Shown here piece by piece: positions 1 through 10,238 of a DNA stretch of 64,000 nucleotides (within the stretch, counting starts at the first letter, position 1; each line of letters starts with the position of its first letter). Both the position numbers and the translations under genes were made by a program. The DNA comes from Planctomycetota bacterium. Lineage in GTDB: Bacteria; Planctomycetota; B15-G4; JADJEK01. The notes below the pieces were generated by a model. The model was not told the DNA's origin, ran no database searches, and saw nothing but the letters and a program-made list of their open reading frames with translations. The stretch lies in NCBI GenBank assembly GCA_016709145.1, contig JADJEK010000011.1:62001-126000 (forward strand). The letters are read 5' to 3'.

Positions 1-47
1 GCGAAGTGCTCGTCCGCGCGCAGAAGATGACTGTTGAGCGCGCGCAT
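1..47 (-). CDS. Possible 5' end of a gene running off the left edge
   Basis: On the minus strand an ATG at 45-47 opens a frame that stays open to the left edge and reads MRALNSHLLRADEHF. It starts 20 nt downstream of the stop of the pseudouridine synthase gene on the same strand, so the two could be cotranscribed. An A-rich stretch with GAGAAAA lies upstream of the ATG and could serve as a weak ribosome site. Too little is present to assign a family. Confidence 0.4.
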   Translation of the reverse strand, partial: MRALNSHLLRADEHF

Positions 48-67
48 GTCGAGCGCTTTTTTTCTCG

Positions 68-751
68 TCACGCGCGCTCGGAGCGCAGTCGCGCGAGCAA
101 CTCGTCGACGTCGTGCGGCAACGGCGCGTCGATCACGAGTGACTCGCGCGTGATCGGATGCGGCAACTCGAGACGTCGCGCGTGCAGCACGAAGCGCTTG
201 AAGCGCAGCGGGAATCGCGACGCGATCGCGTACTTGCGTTCACCGACGAGCGGATGACCGCGATCGACGAAGTGCAGTCGGATCTGGTTGAACCGTCCGG
301 TCTCGGGCTCGCACGCGACGAGTGCCGCGTGCGCGAATTGCTCGAGCACGCGGTAGTGCGTGATCGCGCTCTTGCCGCCCGGGATCGGCGAGCGCGACGA
401 GGTCGCGTGCGCGCCTTGATCGCGGATGAACGAGCGGATCGTTCCTCGAGCCGGATGCAGTCGTCCATGCACGAGCGCGACGTAGTGCTTGTGGACCGAG
501 CGTCCGCGGAACCCTTCGTCGAGCGCGGCCTTCGCGGCTTCGGTCTTCGCGAACACCACGACGCCGCTCGTCTCGCGATCGAGTCGATGGACGGCGTGAG
601 CTTGCTCGCCGCGCGTGCGCGCTCGACGTAGGACGAGATCGGCCAGATGCGGATCGCTGCGGTGCGGCAACGCCACGGACAGGAGGCCGGCCGGCTTGTT
701 CACGGCGAGGACGTGTTCGTCTTCGAACAGGATCTGCAGCGGGGCGGGCAT
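68..751 (-). CDS. RluA-family pseudouridine synthase
   Basis: A 227-residue protein of the RluA/RsuA-type pseudouridine synthase family, which isomerises uridine to pseudouridine in rRNA or tRNA. The catalytic motif HRLDRETSG is clear, with the Asp being the family nucleophile. Flanking family landmarks are the N-terminal DEHVLAVNKPAGLL and the later GRFNQIRLHF and GHPLVGERKY segments. No S4 RNA-binding domain precedes the catalytic domain, as in short RluA/TruC-like members. An ATG 48 bases further upstream (799) is in frame, but the conserved region starts right after the chosen ATG. Substrate position cannot be told from sequence. A second, S4-containing paralogue lies at 60.5 kb. Confidence 0.88.
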   Translation of the reverse strand: MPAPLQILFEDEHVLAVNKPAGLLSVALPHRSDPHLADLVLRRARTRGEQAHAVHRLDRETSGVVVFAKTEAAKAALDEGFRGRSVHKHYVALVHGRLHPARGTIRSFIRDQGAHATSSRSPIPGGKSAITHYRVLEQFAHAALVACEPETGRFNQIRLHFVDRGHPLVGERKYAIASRFPLRFKRFVLHARRLELPHPITRESLVIDAPLPHDVDELLARLRSERA

Positions 752-948
752 GAGCGGATCGTAGCGACGACGGGACGAGGTCCATGCAGCGCGAGGCATC
801 GCTCCGCGGTCGACCTTCGGCCTGCGATCGCGGGGGGCGCGCCCCGGCGGAGGTTCCCCGGCGCGATGCCAGTCTCTACGCTCGCGGCGTCGCCTGATCG
901 ATCGATGAGAGCGACGTATTCGTATCGGGCTCGCGAGGGTGATTGCAC

Positions 949-2340
<1,392 letters not shown>

Positions 2341-3893
2341 GTCAAGCTCCGCGGGGCGAGCAACGCGGCTTGCAGGTAGTCCTCGAAGTTGCGCACGTCG
2401 TCGACGTTGACGGCGAGTCCCCAATCGAGCATCTGCGACGCAAGTGCGCGCTGCCGCGACTTCGCCCAACTGACGCTGAAGCAGTTGATGCCGGCCGCAC
2501 GCAGACGATCGAGCGCTTCGAGCGCGGCTTCGGGGAACGCCGCGACCAACGGCTCGACGAAATCGACCGGGCAATCGACGGTCGAGCGCGGGAAGTGCTC
2601 CGCGAGTCGACGGAATCCGCTCTCGCGCAAGCGCTCGAGCGGCGCCGAGAACCACAGCGCTTCGGCGTCCTGCGCATGACGATCGAGGGCCGCGAACACG
2701 CGCGGCAGATCGTCGGCTCCCAGAGCCAGCCGCATCCGCAGCCCGCGCTTGCCGCCGATCACGCGATCGGCCACGCGCTCGAGGGGAAGCGCGCGCTCGT
2801 CGGGCCGCCACGGCGTGTCGTCGTAGGAGTCACGTCGCGCGACCAGTCGTCCACTCGGATCGACGCGCACGGTGCAGGCGGCGACGTGGACGGGCCGCCC
2901 GAGGAACGCGTCGACCGCTTCGTCGCTGTCGATCCCGTCCCAGACCAGACGCACGTGTCGCGGCAGATCGAGGTCGGGAGCGAGGCGCGTGACGTCCCAG
3001 TGCGAGCCCTGGACCACACCAGGACCGACGCGTCGACGCGTGTTCAACAGTTGGCTCGCGAGCAAGAACAGCACGGCCTCGGTACGGCACGCGCCGCGCA
3101 TCGCTTCGATCGCGAGCGGGTCGTCGTCGATGACGGCGGCGATCTCGAAGCCCGCGTCGCGGAAGCGCCGCAGTCCCGCGACCTTCGCGGAGTAGGGGTC
3201 GGTGCGCTCGTCGACACGCATCGACAGGCGCTCGGTGCCGAACGTGACGCGGTACTCGCGGCCGAGCGCGTTCAGGGCTTCGAGCGTTTCGGTGCGTCGG
3301 CTCTCGAGGCGCGACGAGTTCAGTCCGACCTCGACGCCGGGCTGCAGCGTCAGCCACCGGATCACGTCGAGGACGCCGCGGAACGGCCGGTGTCCGGCGA
3401 GCGCACTGTCCGACTCGATCGCGTGCGAGCGCAGGAACGTCCGGAGGTCTTCGACGACGGTGGCGGGAACCGCGCGTCGCGCGCACAACGCGGCGAGAGG
3501 TGCACCTTCGGTGGACGCGTCCTCGGGCGAGAGCCCGGCGAACCATGCCGACCCGCGAGCGCGGTCAAAGGCGGCCAAGCGGTGCGCCGCGAGCGCTCGC
3601 ATGTCGAGAATCGTGCCGTCGATGTCGAACAACACCAAGCGAGGCGCGCTCGATCCTCGCTGCGGAGCCGCCAGGTGGCGGGCGAGCGAGCGCATCCAAT
3701 CGCCTGATAGAGACTGGTTTGTGGCGGACCGGTGGGTGCGGGATGGGGGGGTGGTCGTGATCATGGCGAGCAGTGGAGACCGCCAGGGTCAGGGCGGACG
3801 CAAGCGATTGTCAAGAAGCGGTGAATCCACCGCGCTGGTGCGTGCGGCTGCCCATCTCTCAAAAATGGAGCACGACGTCAGTTTCGTGCTACA

Positions 3894-3907
3894 ACAAGTC
3901 GACTTGT
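3894..3907. promoter_or_regulatory. 14-bp perfect palindrome, candidate operator
   Basis: The palindrome ACAAGTCGACTTGT lies in the 366-nt divergent gap between the HAD-fusion gene and the radical SAM gene. It is less GC-rich than its surroundings, which makes it stand out. A dimeric regulator site is plausible but no regulator gene is nearby. Confidence 0.3.
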
Positions 3908-3982
3908 GTGGGTCTTCGAGAGACGGACTCGGCCGCGGCGGCCAGTCCATCCGGCCGAAACCATCGGGGGGCATTGTCCGCA

Positions 3983-4020
3983 CCGGACACTGTCCGGCGC
4001 GGCACCGTCGTGTGCCGCGC
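3983..4020 (+). promoter_or_regulatory. Two adjacent hairpins in the leader of the radical SAM gene
   Basis: CCGGACA and TGTCCGG pair around a single C (3983-3997). This is followed at once by a 9-bp stem GCGCGGCAC/GTGCCGCGC (3997-4020) with a 6-nt loop. They lie 40-80 nt before the ATG of the radical SAM gene. They could be a terminator or leader structure; no U-tract follows. Confidence 0.3.
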
Positions 4021-4061
4021 AGAGCCGGGGATTCCACGCGAAGCGCCGCGGAGGTCGCACG

Positions 4062-5591
4062 ATGCGCGTCACCCTGATCTACGCCAAGTCCCGACTGATC
4101 AAGCAGAAGTCGGCAGGCATCGGCGGCTTCGACAACGCGCCAGGTGAGTACGCCCGCGACGACATCTTCCCGCCGCTCGGTATCGCGTCGATCGGTGCCG
4201 TGCTGCTCGAGAAGGGGCACGACGTCAAGCTGATCGACGACTCGATCGAAGAAGAGTCGACGCTGGTCGAGGCGATGCAGTGGGCCGACGTCGTCGGCAT
4301 CTCCGCATTGACCTCGAACGCGCGCCGCGGTCGCGAGATCGGCCATCAAGCGAAGAAGCTCGGCAAGTTCGTCGTGCTCGGCGGGCCGCACCCGACGGTC
4401 GCTCCCGAGTACTTCCTGAACGACGGCTGCTGCGACATCACGGTGCAGAGCGAGGGCGACTACACGATGCCCGAGGTGGTCGCGAAGAAGGACCAGCCGG
4501 AGGCGTGGGACTCGATCCTCGGCGTCACGTTCATGCGCGACGGCAAGATGGTCGTCACGCCGCGCCGGCCGTTCATCAAGAACCTCGACGAGCTGCCGTT
4601 CCCGGCGTACCACCTCTACGACATGCCTCGGTACTTCAAGTACATGGTGAACCCGGGCATCCCGATCGTGTCGTCGCGCGGCTGCCCGTACTCGTGCACG
4701 TTTTGCGACGAAGAGATGACGCCGCGCAGCTACCGCGCGATGTCGGCGAAGCACACGGTCGACCTCATGGAGAAGCTGCTGCGCGAGTACGACCCGCCGC
4801 AGTTGTTCTTCTTCGACGACCTGTTCACGATCCAGAAGAAGCGCGTGGCGGCGATCTGCGAGGACATCATCGCTCGCGGCATGTTCGTCGAATGGTCGTG
4901 CGAGTCGCGCGTCGACACGGTCACGTTCGACATGCTGCGCGACATGCGCCGCGCCGGCTGCATCAAGATCTACTACGGCCTCGAATCCGGCTCGCCGAAC
5001 CAACTGGTCGCGATCAAGAAGAAGGTCACTCCCGAAGGCATCCTGAACGGCGCGAAGCTGAATCGCGAGATCGGGATGTACTACAAGTTCTTCATCATCT
5101 TCGGCTTCCCCGGCGAGACCGACGAAGACCACAAGTGCACCGAGCAGATCGTGACGGAGGCGATGCCGCACAACATCGCCGTCTCGCTGCTGTGTCCGCA
5201 CAAGGGCACCGAGGTCTACGATCAGGTGAAGGATCGCATCATCCATCAGCCCGAAGACGTCGAGTACGGGTACTGGCACCAGACGGAGATGTGGAAGCAC
5301 GATCGCTACACCTACGCGCAGCTCCAGGAAGCGCGCGATTGGCTGACCAGCCAGCACCGCAAGAAGTGCATGGGTCCATGGTCGCGGGTGAAGCGCAAGT
5401 GGGAGCGCTTGGTCGCGCTCGTGCGTCACCCCGAACTGATCCGCGACCTGTTCGAGATCCGCGCGCGGCGCAAGGCGTACCGCAAGCGCGTCTCGAACTG
5501 GGTCGGCAAGGACGGTCGCATGACCGCGGCGGCCAAGGCCGGCGCGAACGCAACCGCCGCTGCGGAGCGCAAGCCGGTCAACGTCGGCTGA
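4062..5591 (+). CDS. B12-binding-domain radical SAM protein
   Basis: A 509-residue protein of the cobalamin-dependent radical SAM superfamily. Residues about 1-150 form a Rossmann-like B12-binding domain (VVLGGPHPTV; IFPPLGIASIGA). Residues about 200-420 hold the radical SAM core with the cluster motif GCPYSCTFC (C208, C212, C215), and YYGLESGSP and FFIIFGFPGETDE are typical of the family. The C-terminal 90 residues are basic. Members do methylations, ring contractions or C-C bond formation; the substrate cannot be told here. The ATG has GAGGTCG upstream; longer in-frame starts are unlikely. A structured repeat begins at the very next base after the stop. Cobalamin would be supplied by the importer at 8.4-11.0 kb. 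Confidence 0.88.
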   Translation: MRVTLIYAKSRLIKQKSAGIGGFDNAPGEYARDDIFPPLGIASIGAVLLEKGHDVKLIDDSIEEESTLVEAMQWADVVGISALTSNARRGREIGHQAKKLGKFVVLGGPHPTVAPEYFLNDGCCDITVQSEGDYTMPEVVAKKDQPEAWDSILGVTFMRDGKMVVTPRRPFIKNLDELPFPAYHLYDMPRYFKYMVNPGIPIVSSRGCPYSCTFCDEEMTPRSYRAMSAKHTVDLMEKLLREYDPPQLFFFDDLFTIQKKRVAAICEDIIARGMFVEWSCESRVDTVTFDMLRDMRRAGCIKIYYGLESGSPNQLVAIKKKVTPEGILNGAKLNREIGMYYKFFIIFGFPGETDEDHKCTEQIVTEAMPHNIAVSLLCPHKGTEVYDQVKDRIIHQPEDVEYGYWHQTEMWKHDRYTYAQLQEARDWLTSQHRKKCMGPWSRVKRKWERLVALVRHPELIRDLFEIRARRKAYRKRVSNWVGKDGRMTAAAKAGANATAAAERKPVNVG

Positions 5592-5790
5592 GAGAACGTG
5601 AATCAATCCGATTGATTCATGTTCTCGGCCTCACCAGGTGTTGCTCGGCGACGGCAGTCGCCGAGTTCACAGATGCACCGCGTCGAATGACGCGAATAAC
5701 CTGTTGATATGGCGGCTGCCGCCGCCATCGGCACCTTGTGCGTTCGGCTGTGAATCAATCCCTCGAAGCGAGGGATTGATTCACAGCCTC
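5592..5790 (+). repeat. Structured intergenic element, copy 1 (five hairpins)
   Basis: Five stem-loops follow in order: H1 5592-5626 (16 bp, CCG loop), H2 5644-5665 (9 bp, GGCA loop), H3 5679-5694 (6 bp), H4 5709-5728 (8 bp, TGCC loop) and H5 5746-5788 (19 bp). Two linkers hold CACCAGGTG and CACCTTGTG. H1 and H5 share the arm TGAATCAATC. A second copy at 13767-13985 keeps the order, loops and linkers while stem bases change with pairing kept. It starts one base after the radical SAM stop. It could be a structured RNA, a repeat element or a complex 3' end; no coding frame is credible. Confidence 0.75.
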
Positions 5791-5820
5791 TGAGCGAGGT
5801 CTGCACCTTCGGGTGTGCGT

Positions 5821-5855
5821 GCGCGGGGCTGCCGGGGAACTCGGCCGCCCCGCGC
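5821..5855 (+). promoter_or_regulatory. GC-rich hairpin in the leader of the secreted protein gene
   Basis: A 9-bp perfect stem GCGCGGGGC/GCCCCGCGC encloses a smaller GC-rich fold. It lies 30 nt beyond structured element copy 1 and about 180 nt before the next start codon. The rest of the stretch to 6033 shows nothing I recognise. Confidence 0.3.
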
Positions 5856-6033
5856 CGTTGCACGACGAACTTTTCTTGGACGCCGGCTTCACACCCGGTC
5901 GGTTCGTGGGGCAGACTCTCACGGACATTCCTCGCGTAGCGGCACTGCCGGTTCCTTGTCGCCGCGAGGACGATTCCAGCTCGGCGGGCGCCCCGAAACG
6001 CGCCCCACGAGCCCATCCCCAGTTGGAGTCCCC

Positions 6034-7068
6034 ATGAGCGCACTTCGCCGCGCCGTTTACGGCATCGCGATGAGCCTGTCCTGTTCCGCGTCGGCCGCAC
6101 TCGCGGACGACTGCGCCGGTGATCCCGGCTACGTGCTTTCGATCGTCCCGAACCAAGTGATGATCGGTACGCCGTTCTCGACCACGATCCAGGCGCCGGC
6201 CGGGGAACTCGTGATCCTCATGTACTCGTCCACGCCGGGCCCGACGCCGACTGCGTACGGCACGCTCTGCATCGGCTTGCCGCTGCTCGGCACCGCCGTG
6301 TTCGTCATGCCGCCGGAAGACGTCTCGTTCCCGCACTACGTCGACTGCAACTCGCAGTACGTCGGCTTCACGGGACACGTCCAGTTCTTCGCCGCTGATC
6401 TGAACCAGGGCACCGTGCATCGTTCGAACTCGCAGACGATCTCGCTCGAGCCGGGCTCGTGCCCGGCTGGCGGGTTCTTCCCTGGCGACCTCGCGACGTA
6501 CACGCAGGGCGGCTGGGGTCAGAAGTGCGCCGGCAACAACGTCGGCTGTCTGCGCAACACGCACTTCGCCAGCGTGTTCCCGAACGGACTCATCCTCGGT
6601 GACGAGGACGGAGTCGACGGTGACAACGCGTTCGCGCTCGTGCTGACGTCGGCTGCCGCGGTCGAAGCTCTGCTGCCGACGGGTGGCAAGGCGGGCGCGT
6701 TCACGGCCGACCTCACGAATCCGACGACGACGTCGGCCGGAGTGTTCGCGGGACAGCTCGCCGCCGCGAAGCTGAACGTGGCGTTCGACGCCGCGGGCAA
6801 GTTCGATGCGAAGAAGGTCCGCGACGACCTGAAGGTCGCCGACATGCTGTATCAGGCCGGCGTGCACCTAAAGCTGAACGGCTTCTCGGTGCTCGAAGTC
6901 ATCGACTTCGCAGACCTGGTGATCAGCGGCGTGGTGGCCATGCCGATGGACGTCGACGGCGACACGATCGGTGACGTCGGCTTCTCCGACCTCAGCCAGG
7001 CGCTCGACATGTTCAACAACAACTTCGACAACGCGAACCAGAACCTCGGCGTGTTGACGTCGCCCTGA
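6034..7068 (+). CDS. Secreted protein of unknown function
   Basis: A 344-residue protein with a Sec signal peptide (hydrophobic core after MSALRRAVYG, likely cleavage near SAALA-DD). The first half looks beta-rich. A mid segment TYTQGGWGQKCAGNNVGC followed by FPNGLILGDEDG recalls a recurrent motif in secreted proteins of several phyla. The last 100 residues are hydrophobic-helical and end with a DVDGDTIGDVGFSDLSQAL stretch, whose Asp spacing is reminiscent of calcium-binding dockerin or EF-hand loops. The family is unrecognised and the function unknown. The start is set by the signal peptide; the frame continues upstream without one. A strong hairpin follows the stop. Confidence 0.8.
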   Translation: MSALRRAVYGIAMSLSCSASAALADDCAGDPGYVLSIVPNQVMIGTPFSTTIQAPAGELVILMYSSTPGPTPTAYGTLCIGLPLLGTAVFVMPPEDVSFPHYVDCNSQYVGFTGHVQFFAADLNQGTVHRSNSQTISLEPGSCPAGGFFPGDLATYTQGGWGQKCAGNNVGCLRNTHFASVFPNGLILGDEDGVDGDNAFALVLTSAAAVEALLPTGGKAGAFTADLTNPTTTSAGVFAGQLAAAKLNVAFDAAGKFDAKKVRDDLKVADMLYQAGVHLKLNGFSVLEVIDFADLVISGVVAMPMDVDGDTIGDVGFSDLSQALDMFNNNFDNANQNLGVLTSP

Positions 7069-7082
7069 TCCACCGGACTGCG

Positions 7083-7133
7083 TGGAACGACGTGCCGGCG
7101 CCGCGATCGCGGTGTCGGCACGTCGTCGTTCCA
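7083..7133 (+). terminator. Long hairpin downstream of the secreted protein gene
   Basis: TGGAACGAC...GTGCCG pairs with CGGCAC...GTCGTTCCA, with a 3-nt asymmetry, around an inner CCGCGATCGCGG stem. It lies 14 nt after the stop. There is no U-tract, so intrinsic termination is uncertain, but position and strength fit a 3' end structure. Confidence 0.45.
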
Positions 7134-7166
7134 GGTGAGTTCGCTCCGCCCCGGTAGAGTCCCGTC

Positions 7167-8211
7167 ATGCGCTCGCTGGCCGTACTCGGAACCGGATCGG
7201 ACGTCGGTAAGACCGTGCTGGCCGCAGCGCTCGGTCGGCTGAGCTTCCGCGCGGGATTGCGTGTGGCGCCGTTCAAGGCGCAGAACATGGCGAACAACGC
7301 CTACGTCACGCTGGATGGCGGGGAGATCGGTCGCGCGCAAGCTCTGCAGGCCGAAGCCTGCGGCGTGGTCCCGCACGTCGACCACAACCCGATCCTGCTG
7401 AAGCCCGAGTCGGACGTGCGGTCGCAAGTCGTCGTCCACGGCGTCGTCGCCGCGACGCTCGAGGCGCGGGACTACTTCGCCGCGATCGAGCGCTTCGCGC
7501 CTGCCGTGCGAGCCAGTCTCGACCGCCTGCGCGCGTCGCACGATCTCGTGGTCCTCGAGGGCGCCGGCAGCGCGGCCGAACTCAATCTCGATCGAGTGGA
7601 TCTCGTGAATTGGAGAGCGGTCGAAGCCGCGGATGCCGCCGTCGTGCTGGTGGCCGACATCGCGCGCGGCGGCGTGTTCGCGCAAGTCCTCGGCACGCTC
7701 GATCTGCTCGAGGCATCGCGCCGCGCGCGCGTCGTCGGCGTGATCGTGAACCGCTTCCGTGGCGACCCGACGCTGTTCGACGAAGGCGTGCGGTTGCTCG
7801 AACAGCGCGGTGGCGTCCCGGTGCTCGGCGTGGTGCCGTGGTTGCCGGACCTGGACCTCGACGCCGAGGCGGTGCGTGGCTACGAGATCCACTGCGGGGT
7901 CAGCGCGCGCAACGGGGGGGGCGGCTGCCTTCGCGTTGCGATCGGAGACCGACGCCGCGCCGCGCGCGGACGGCACGTACAGCGCCGATGGGCGCATCTG
8001 GGGCACGTATCTGCACGGAGTTTTCGACGAGCCCGCCTTCCGCCACGCATTCCTGGCGCGGCAGCGGGCGGTCAAGGGCTTACCGCCGCGCGCGCCCGAC
8101 GCGTCCGTCGCGGTCCAGTGTCGCCTCGCCGCGGAACTCGACCGGTTCGCCGATCACGTCGCCGCTCACGTCGACGTCGCGGCCCTGTTCGCGGCGCTTT
8201 CCCCGCGTTGA
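7167..8211 (+). pseudogene. cobQ: Broken cobyric acid synthase gene (internal deletion plus frameshift)
   Basis: Intact CobQ/CbiP (about 490-510 residues) amidates cobyrinate using an ATP domain and a glutamine amidotransferase domain. The ATP domain here looks whole: GTGSDVGKT P-loop, FKAQNMANNAYVT, EGAGSAAELNL, VVNRFRGD-like VIVNRFRGD, ending PDLDLDAEAV. Directly after this (about 7872) comes GYEIHCGVS, which normally lies near the end of the amidotransferase domain. The segment with the catalytic Cys, roughly 140-170 residues, is missing. At a run of seven G (7915-7921) the frame also shifts; the true C terminus (ADGRIWGTYLHGVFD) continues in another frame to 8211. The deletion makes glutamine-dependent function very unlikely. 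Confidence 0.82.
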
Positions 8212-8236
8212 CTTCGATCGGCGCGCGACCTAGGTT
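8208..8236 (+). promoter_or_regulatory. Putative sigma70-type promoter for the btu-like operon
   Basis: TTGACT and TAGGTT are separated by 17 nt, overlapping the end of the broken cobQ. The -35 box is good and the -10 box is weak. It would drive the importer operon starting at 8371 independently of cobQ. No B12-riboswitch box was seen downstream. Confidence 0.35.
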
Positions 8237-8370
8237 CCTCGCGTTCGCTGCCTGGTTCACGCGAGCGCAGCCAGGCGCCGGGGACGGAGTACGGTCCGCC
8301 GCCGCCGACCGTGCTCACGGACCGGCCGGCGCGGGTCGGTCGTTCACCGTGGATCGCGGGATCGGGCGTG

Positions 8371-9249
8371 ATGCTGCAGCGTCGTCCCTTGCTGTTGGCC
8401 GCATTCGCGCTGTGCTGCGGATGCGGTGACGCGCCCGAGCCCGTGTCCTCGTCGGGGCGTGGTCCACGCATCGTGTCGCTGGCCCCGTCGCACACCGAAA
8501 TGCTGTTCGCGCTCGGCGTCGGCGAGAACGTCGTTGGCCGCACGCGGTTCTGCGATCGCCCCGCTGCGGCGAAGACCATCCCCAGCGTCGGCGACGCGAA
8601 GTCGGTGCAGCTCGAAGCCATCGTCGCGCTGCAGCCCGACCTCGTGCTGACGAACGCGGAGTCGATCGTCGAGATGCTCGCTCCGATCGCCGAGCGCGTT
8701 CCGGTGCGCTTGGTGCGGACCGACACGCTGGCGCAATGGACGGACGCCGTACGCGTCGTCGGTGAATTGGTCGGTCGCCAGGAGGCCGCGGCGACCTTGA
8801 CCGCGCACCTCGAGGGAGTGATCGCAGAAGCGCGAGCGACCGCACGTTCGCATGCGCGCGAGCGAGTCCTCGTCGTGGTGCAGCGCTCGCCGTTCTTCGT
8901 CGCGGGTCGCGGTTCGTACGTGCACGAACTGCTCGACATCCTCGGCTACGAGAACGCCGCGGGTGGCCTCGATTCGGCTTGGCCGAGTTTGTCCGCCGAA
9001 GCGCTCGTGGGACTAGCGCCCGATGCGATCGTCGACGCCGCGCCCGATGCGGGCACCAGCGGAATGTCCGAAGGCGACGAGTTGCGCGCGTTCTGGAGCA
9101 CGTTCACGATGGTGCCGGCCGTGGCGAACGATCGCGTGCGGCGGCTCACCGACGACGTCGTCGTGCGGCCGGGTCCGGAACTGGGCTACGCGTTCGAGGT
9201 GCTGTCGCGCGCGATCCGCGAGCCCGACGCTCCGGAGTCGTCGAAATGA
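8371..9249 (+). CDS. btuF: Lipoprotein periplasmic-binding protein, BtuF-like
   Basis: A 292-residue ABC-importer solute-binding protein of the vitamin B12/iron-siderophore cluster. A lipoprotein signal (LLLAAFALCCGCGD) would tether it to the membrane. The family start IVSLAPSHTEMLFALGVG and the later LQPDLVLTN and SLSAEALVGLAPDAIV segments are typical of BtuF/FepB-type proteins. The start at 8371 gives a compact signal; an in-frame ATG at 8311 would add 20 unlikely residues. Its stop overlaps the permease start (ATGA). Next to a cobQ remnant, cobalamin or a corrinoid precursor is the likely ligand, but heme or siderophore cannot be excluded. Confidence 0.85.
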   Translation: MLQRRPLLLAAFALCCGCGDAPEPVSSSGRGPRIVSLAPSHTEMLFALGVGENVVGRTRFCDRPAAAKTIPSVGDAKSVQLEAIVALQPDLVLTNAESIVEMLAPIAERVPVRLVRTDTLAQWTDAVRVVGELVGRQEAAATLTAHLEGVIAEARATARSHARERVLVVVQRSPFFVAGRGSYVHELLDILGYENAAGGLDSAWPSLSAEALVGLAPDAIVDAAPDAGTSGMSEGDELRAFWSTFTMVPAVANDRVRRLTDDVVVRPGPELGYAFEVLSRAIREPDAPESSK

Positions 9250-10238
9250 CCCCGCGCGCGACGCCGGCGCGGCTCGTGGTCGTGCTGGGAGTCCTCGTCG
9301 TCGTCCTCGCCGGCGTTCTGCTCGCCGCTGCGGCGAGCGGTCCGGCCGGCGGCTTGACGGCGGACTCGCGCATCGTGTTCCAGTTGCGGCTGCCGCGCGC
9401 GATCGTCGCCGCACTGGTCGGTGGTGCGCTGTCGATCTGTGGCGCGACGTTCCAGGCCGTCCTGCGCAATCCGTTGGCCTCACCGTTCGTGCTCGGCGTC
9501 TCGGGAGGAGGGTCGCTCGGCGCGGTCGTCGCGATCCTGCTCGGCGTGCCCCCGCTCCTGCCCGGTGTGCCCTCGATCCCGCTGTTCGCGTTCGCCGGCT
9601 GCCTCGCGGCGATCGGCGTCATCCATCTCGGCGCATCGCGCCGCGGTCATTTGTTGGCCCACGATCTCTTGCTCGCGGGTGTGGTCGCGAACTCGTTCTT
9701 CCTCGCGGCGATGGCCGTGCTGCAGTACGTCGCCGATCCGACGCAGACCGCGCGGATCGTGCACTGGACGCTCGGATCGATCCAGAGTTCGACCGTGCCG
9801 CTGCCCGTGACCGCGGGCTTGATGGCGGTCGGCGTGCTGCTCGTGTTGGTGCACGCGAACGACTTGAACTTGCTGTCGGTCGGTGACGAGACCGCGACGA
9901 ACCTCGGTGTCGACGTCACGCGCGCGCGTCGCCACGCGTTCCTGGCCGCATCGCTGATGGTCGGAGCCGCGGTCGCCGTGTCGGGGCCGATCGCGTTCGT
10001 CGGGCTGTTCGTGCCGCACGCCGTGCGCTTCTTCACCGGGCCCGATCACCGCATCCTGTTGCCGGCGTCGTTCCTCGCGGGCGCCTCGTTCCTCGTGCTC
10101 GCGGACACCGCGGCGCGCGCAGCGTTCGCGCCGCACGAACTCCCGGTCGGAGTGCTGACCGCGGTGATCGGAGCGCCGGCGTTCTACGTGCTGCTCGTGC
10201 GCCAGCGCAATCGGACCACCGCGAGGACGGATGCATGA
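9246..10238 (+). CDS. btuC: FecCD/BtuC-family ABC transporter permease
   Basis: A 330-residue polytopic inner-membrane protein with about nine or ten hydrophobic segments. Family landmarks are LRLPRAIVAALVGGALSICG, FQAVLRNPLASPFVLGVSGG (TM region before the coupling helix), the WTLGSI segment and GPIAFVGLFVPHAVR, the last being the hallmark of BtuC/FecD permeases. It overlaps the binding-protein gene by 4 bp at its start and the ATPase gene by 4 bp at its end, so the three are translationally coupled. It forms the membrane channel of the probable cobalamin importer. Confidence 0.9.
   Translation: MTPRATPARLVVVLGVLVVVLAGVLLAAAASGPAGGLTADSRIVFQLRLPRAIVAALVGGALSICGATFQAVLRNPLASPFVLGVSGGGSLGAVVAILLGVPPLLPGVPSIPLFAFAGCLAAIGVIHLGASRRGHLLAHDLLLAGVVANSFFLAAMAVLQYVADPTQTARIVHWTLGSIQSSTVPLPVTAGLMAVGVLLVLVHANDLNLLSVGDETATNLGVDVTRARRHAFLAASLMVGAAVAVSGPIAFVGLFVPHAVRFFTGPDHRILLPASFLAGASFLVLADTAARAAFAPHELPVGVLTAVIGAPAFYVLLVRQRNRTTARTDA

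Noticed and set aside
7069..8370. Cobalamin riboswitch before cobQ or btuF
   Set aside because: I looked for a B12 box and the usual long multi-stem leader before 7167 and 8371; only a terminator-like hairpin and a promoter-like pair are present.
8209..8429. Long C-terminal extension of CobQ in the first frame
   Set aside because: After the G7 run the first frame gives Arg-rich nonsense, while the true CobQ end (GTYLHGVFD) is read in the shifted frame to 8211.
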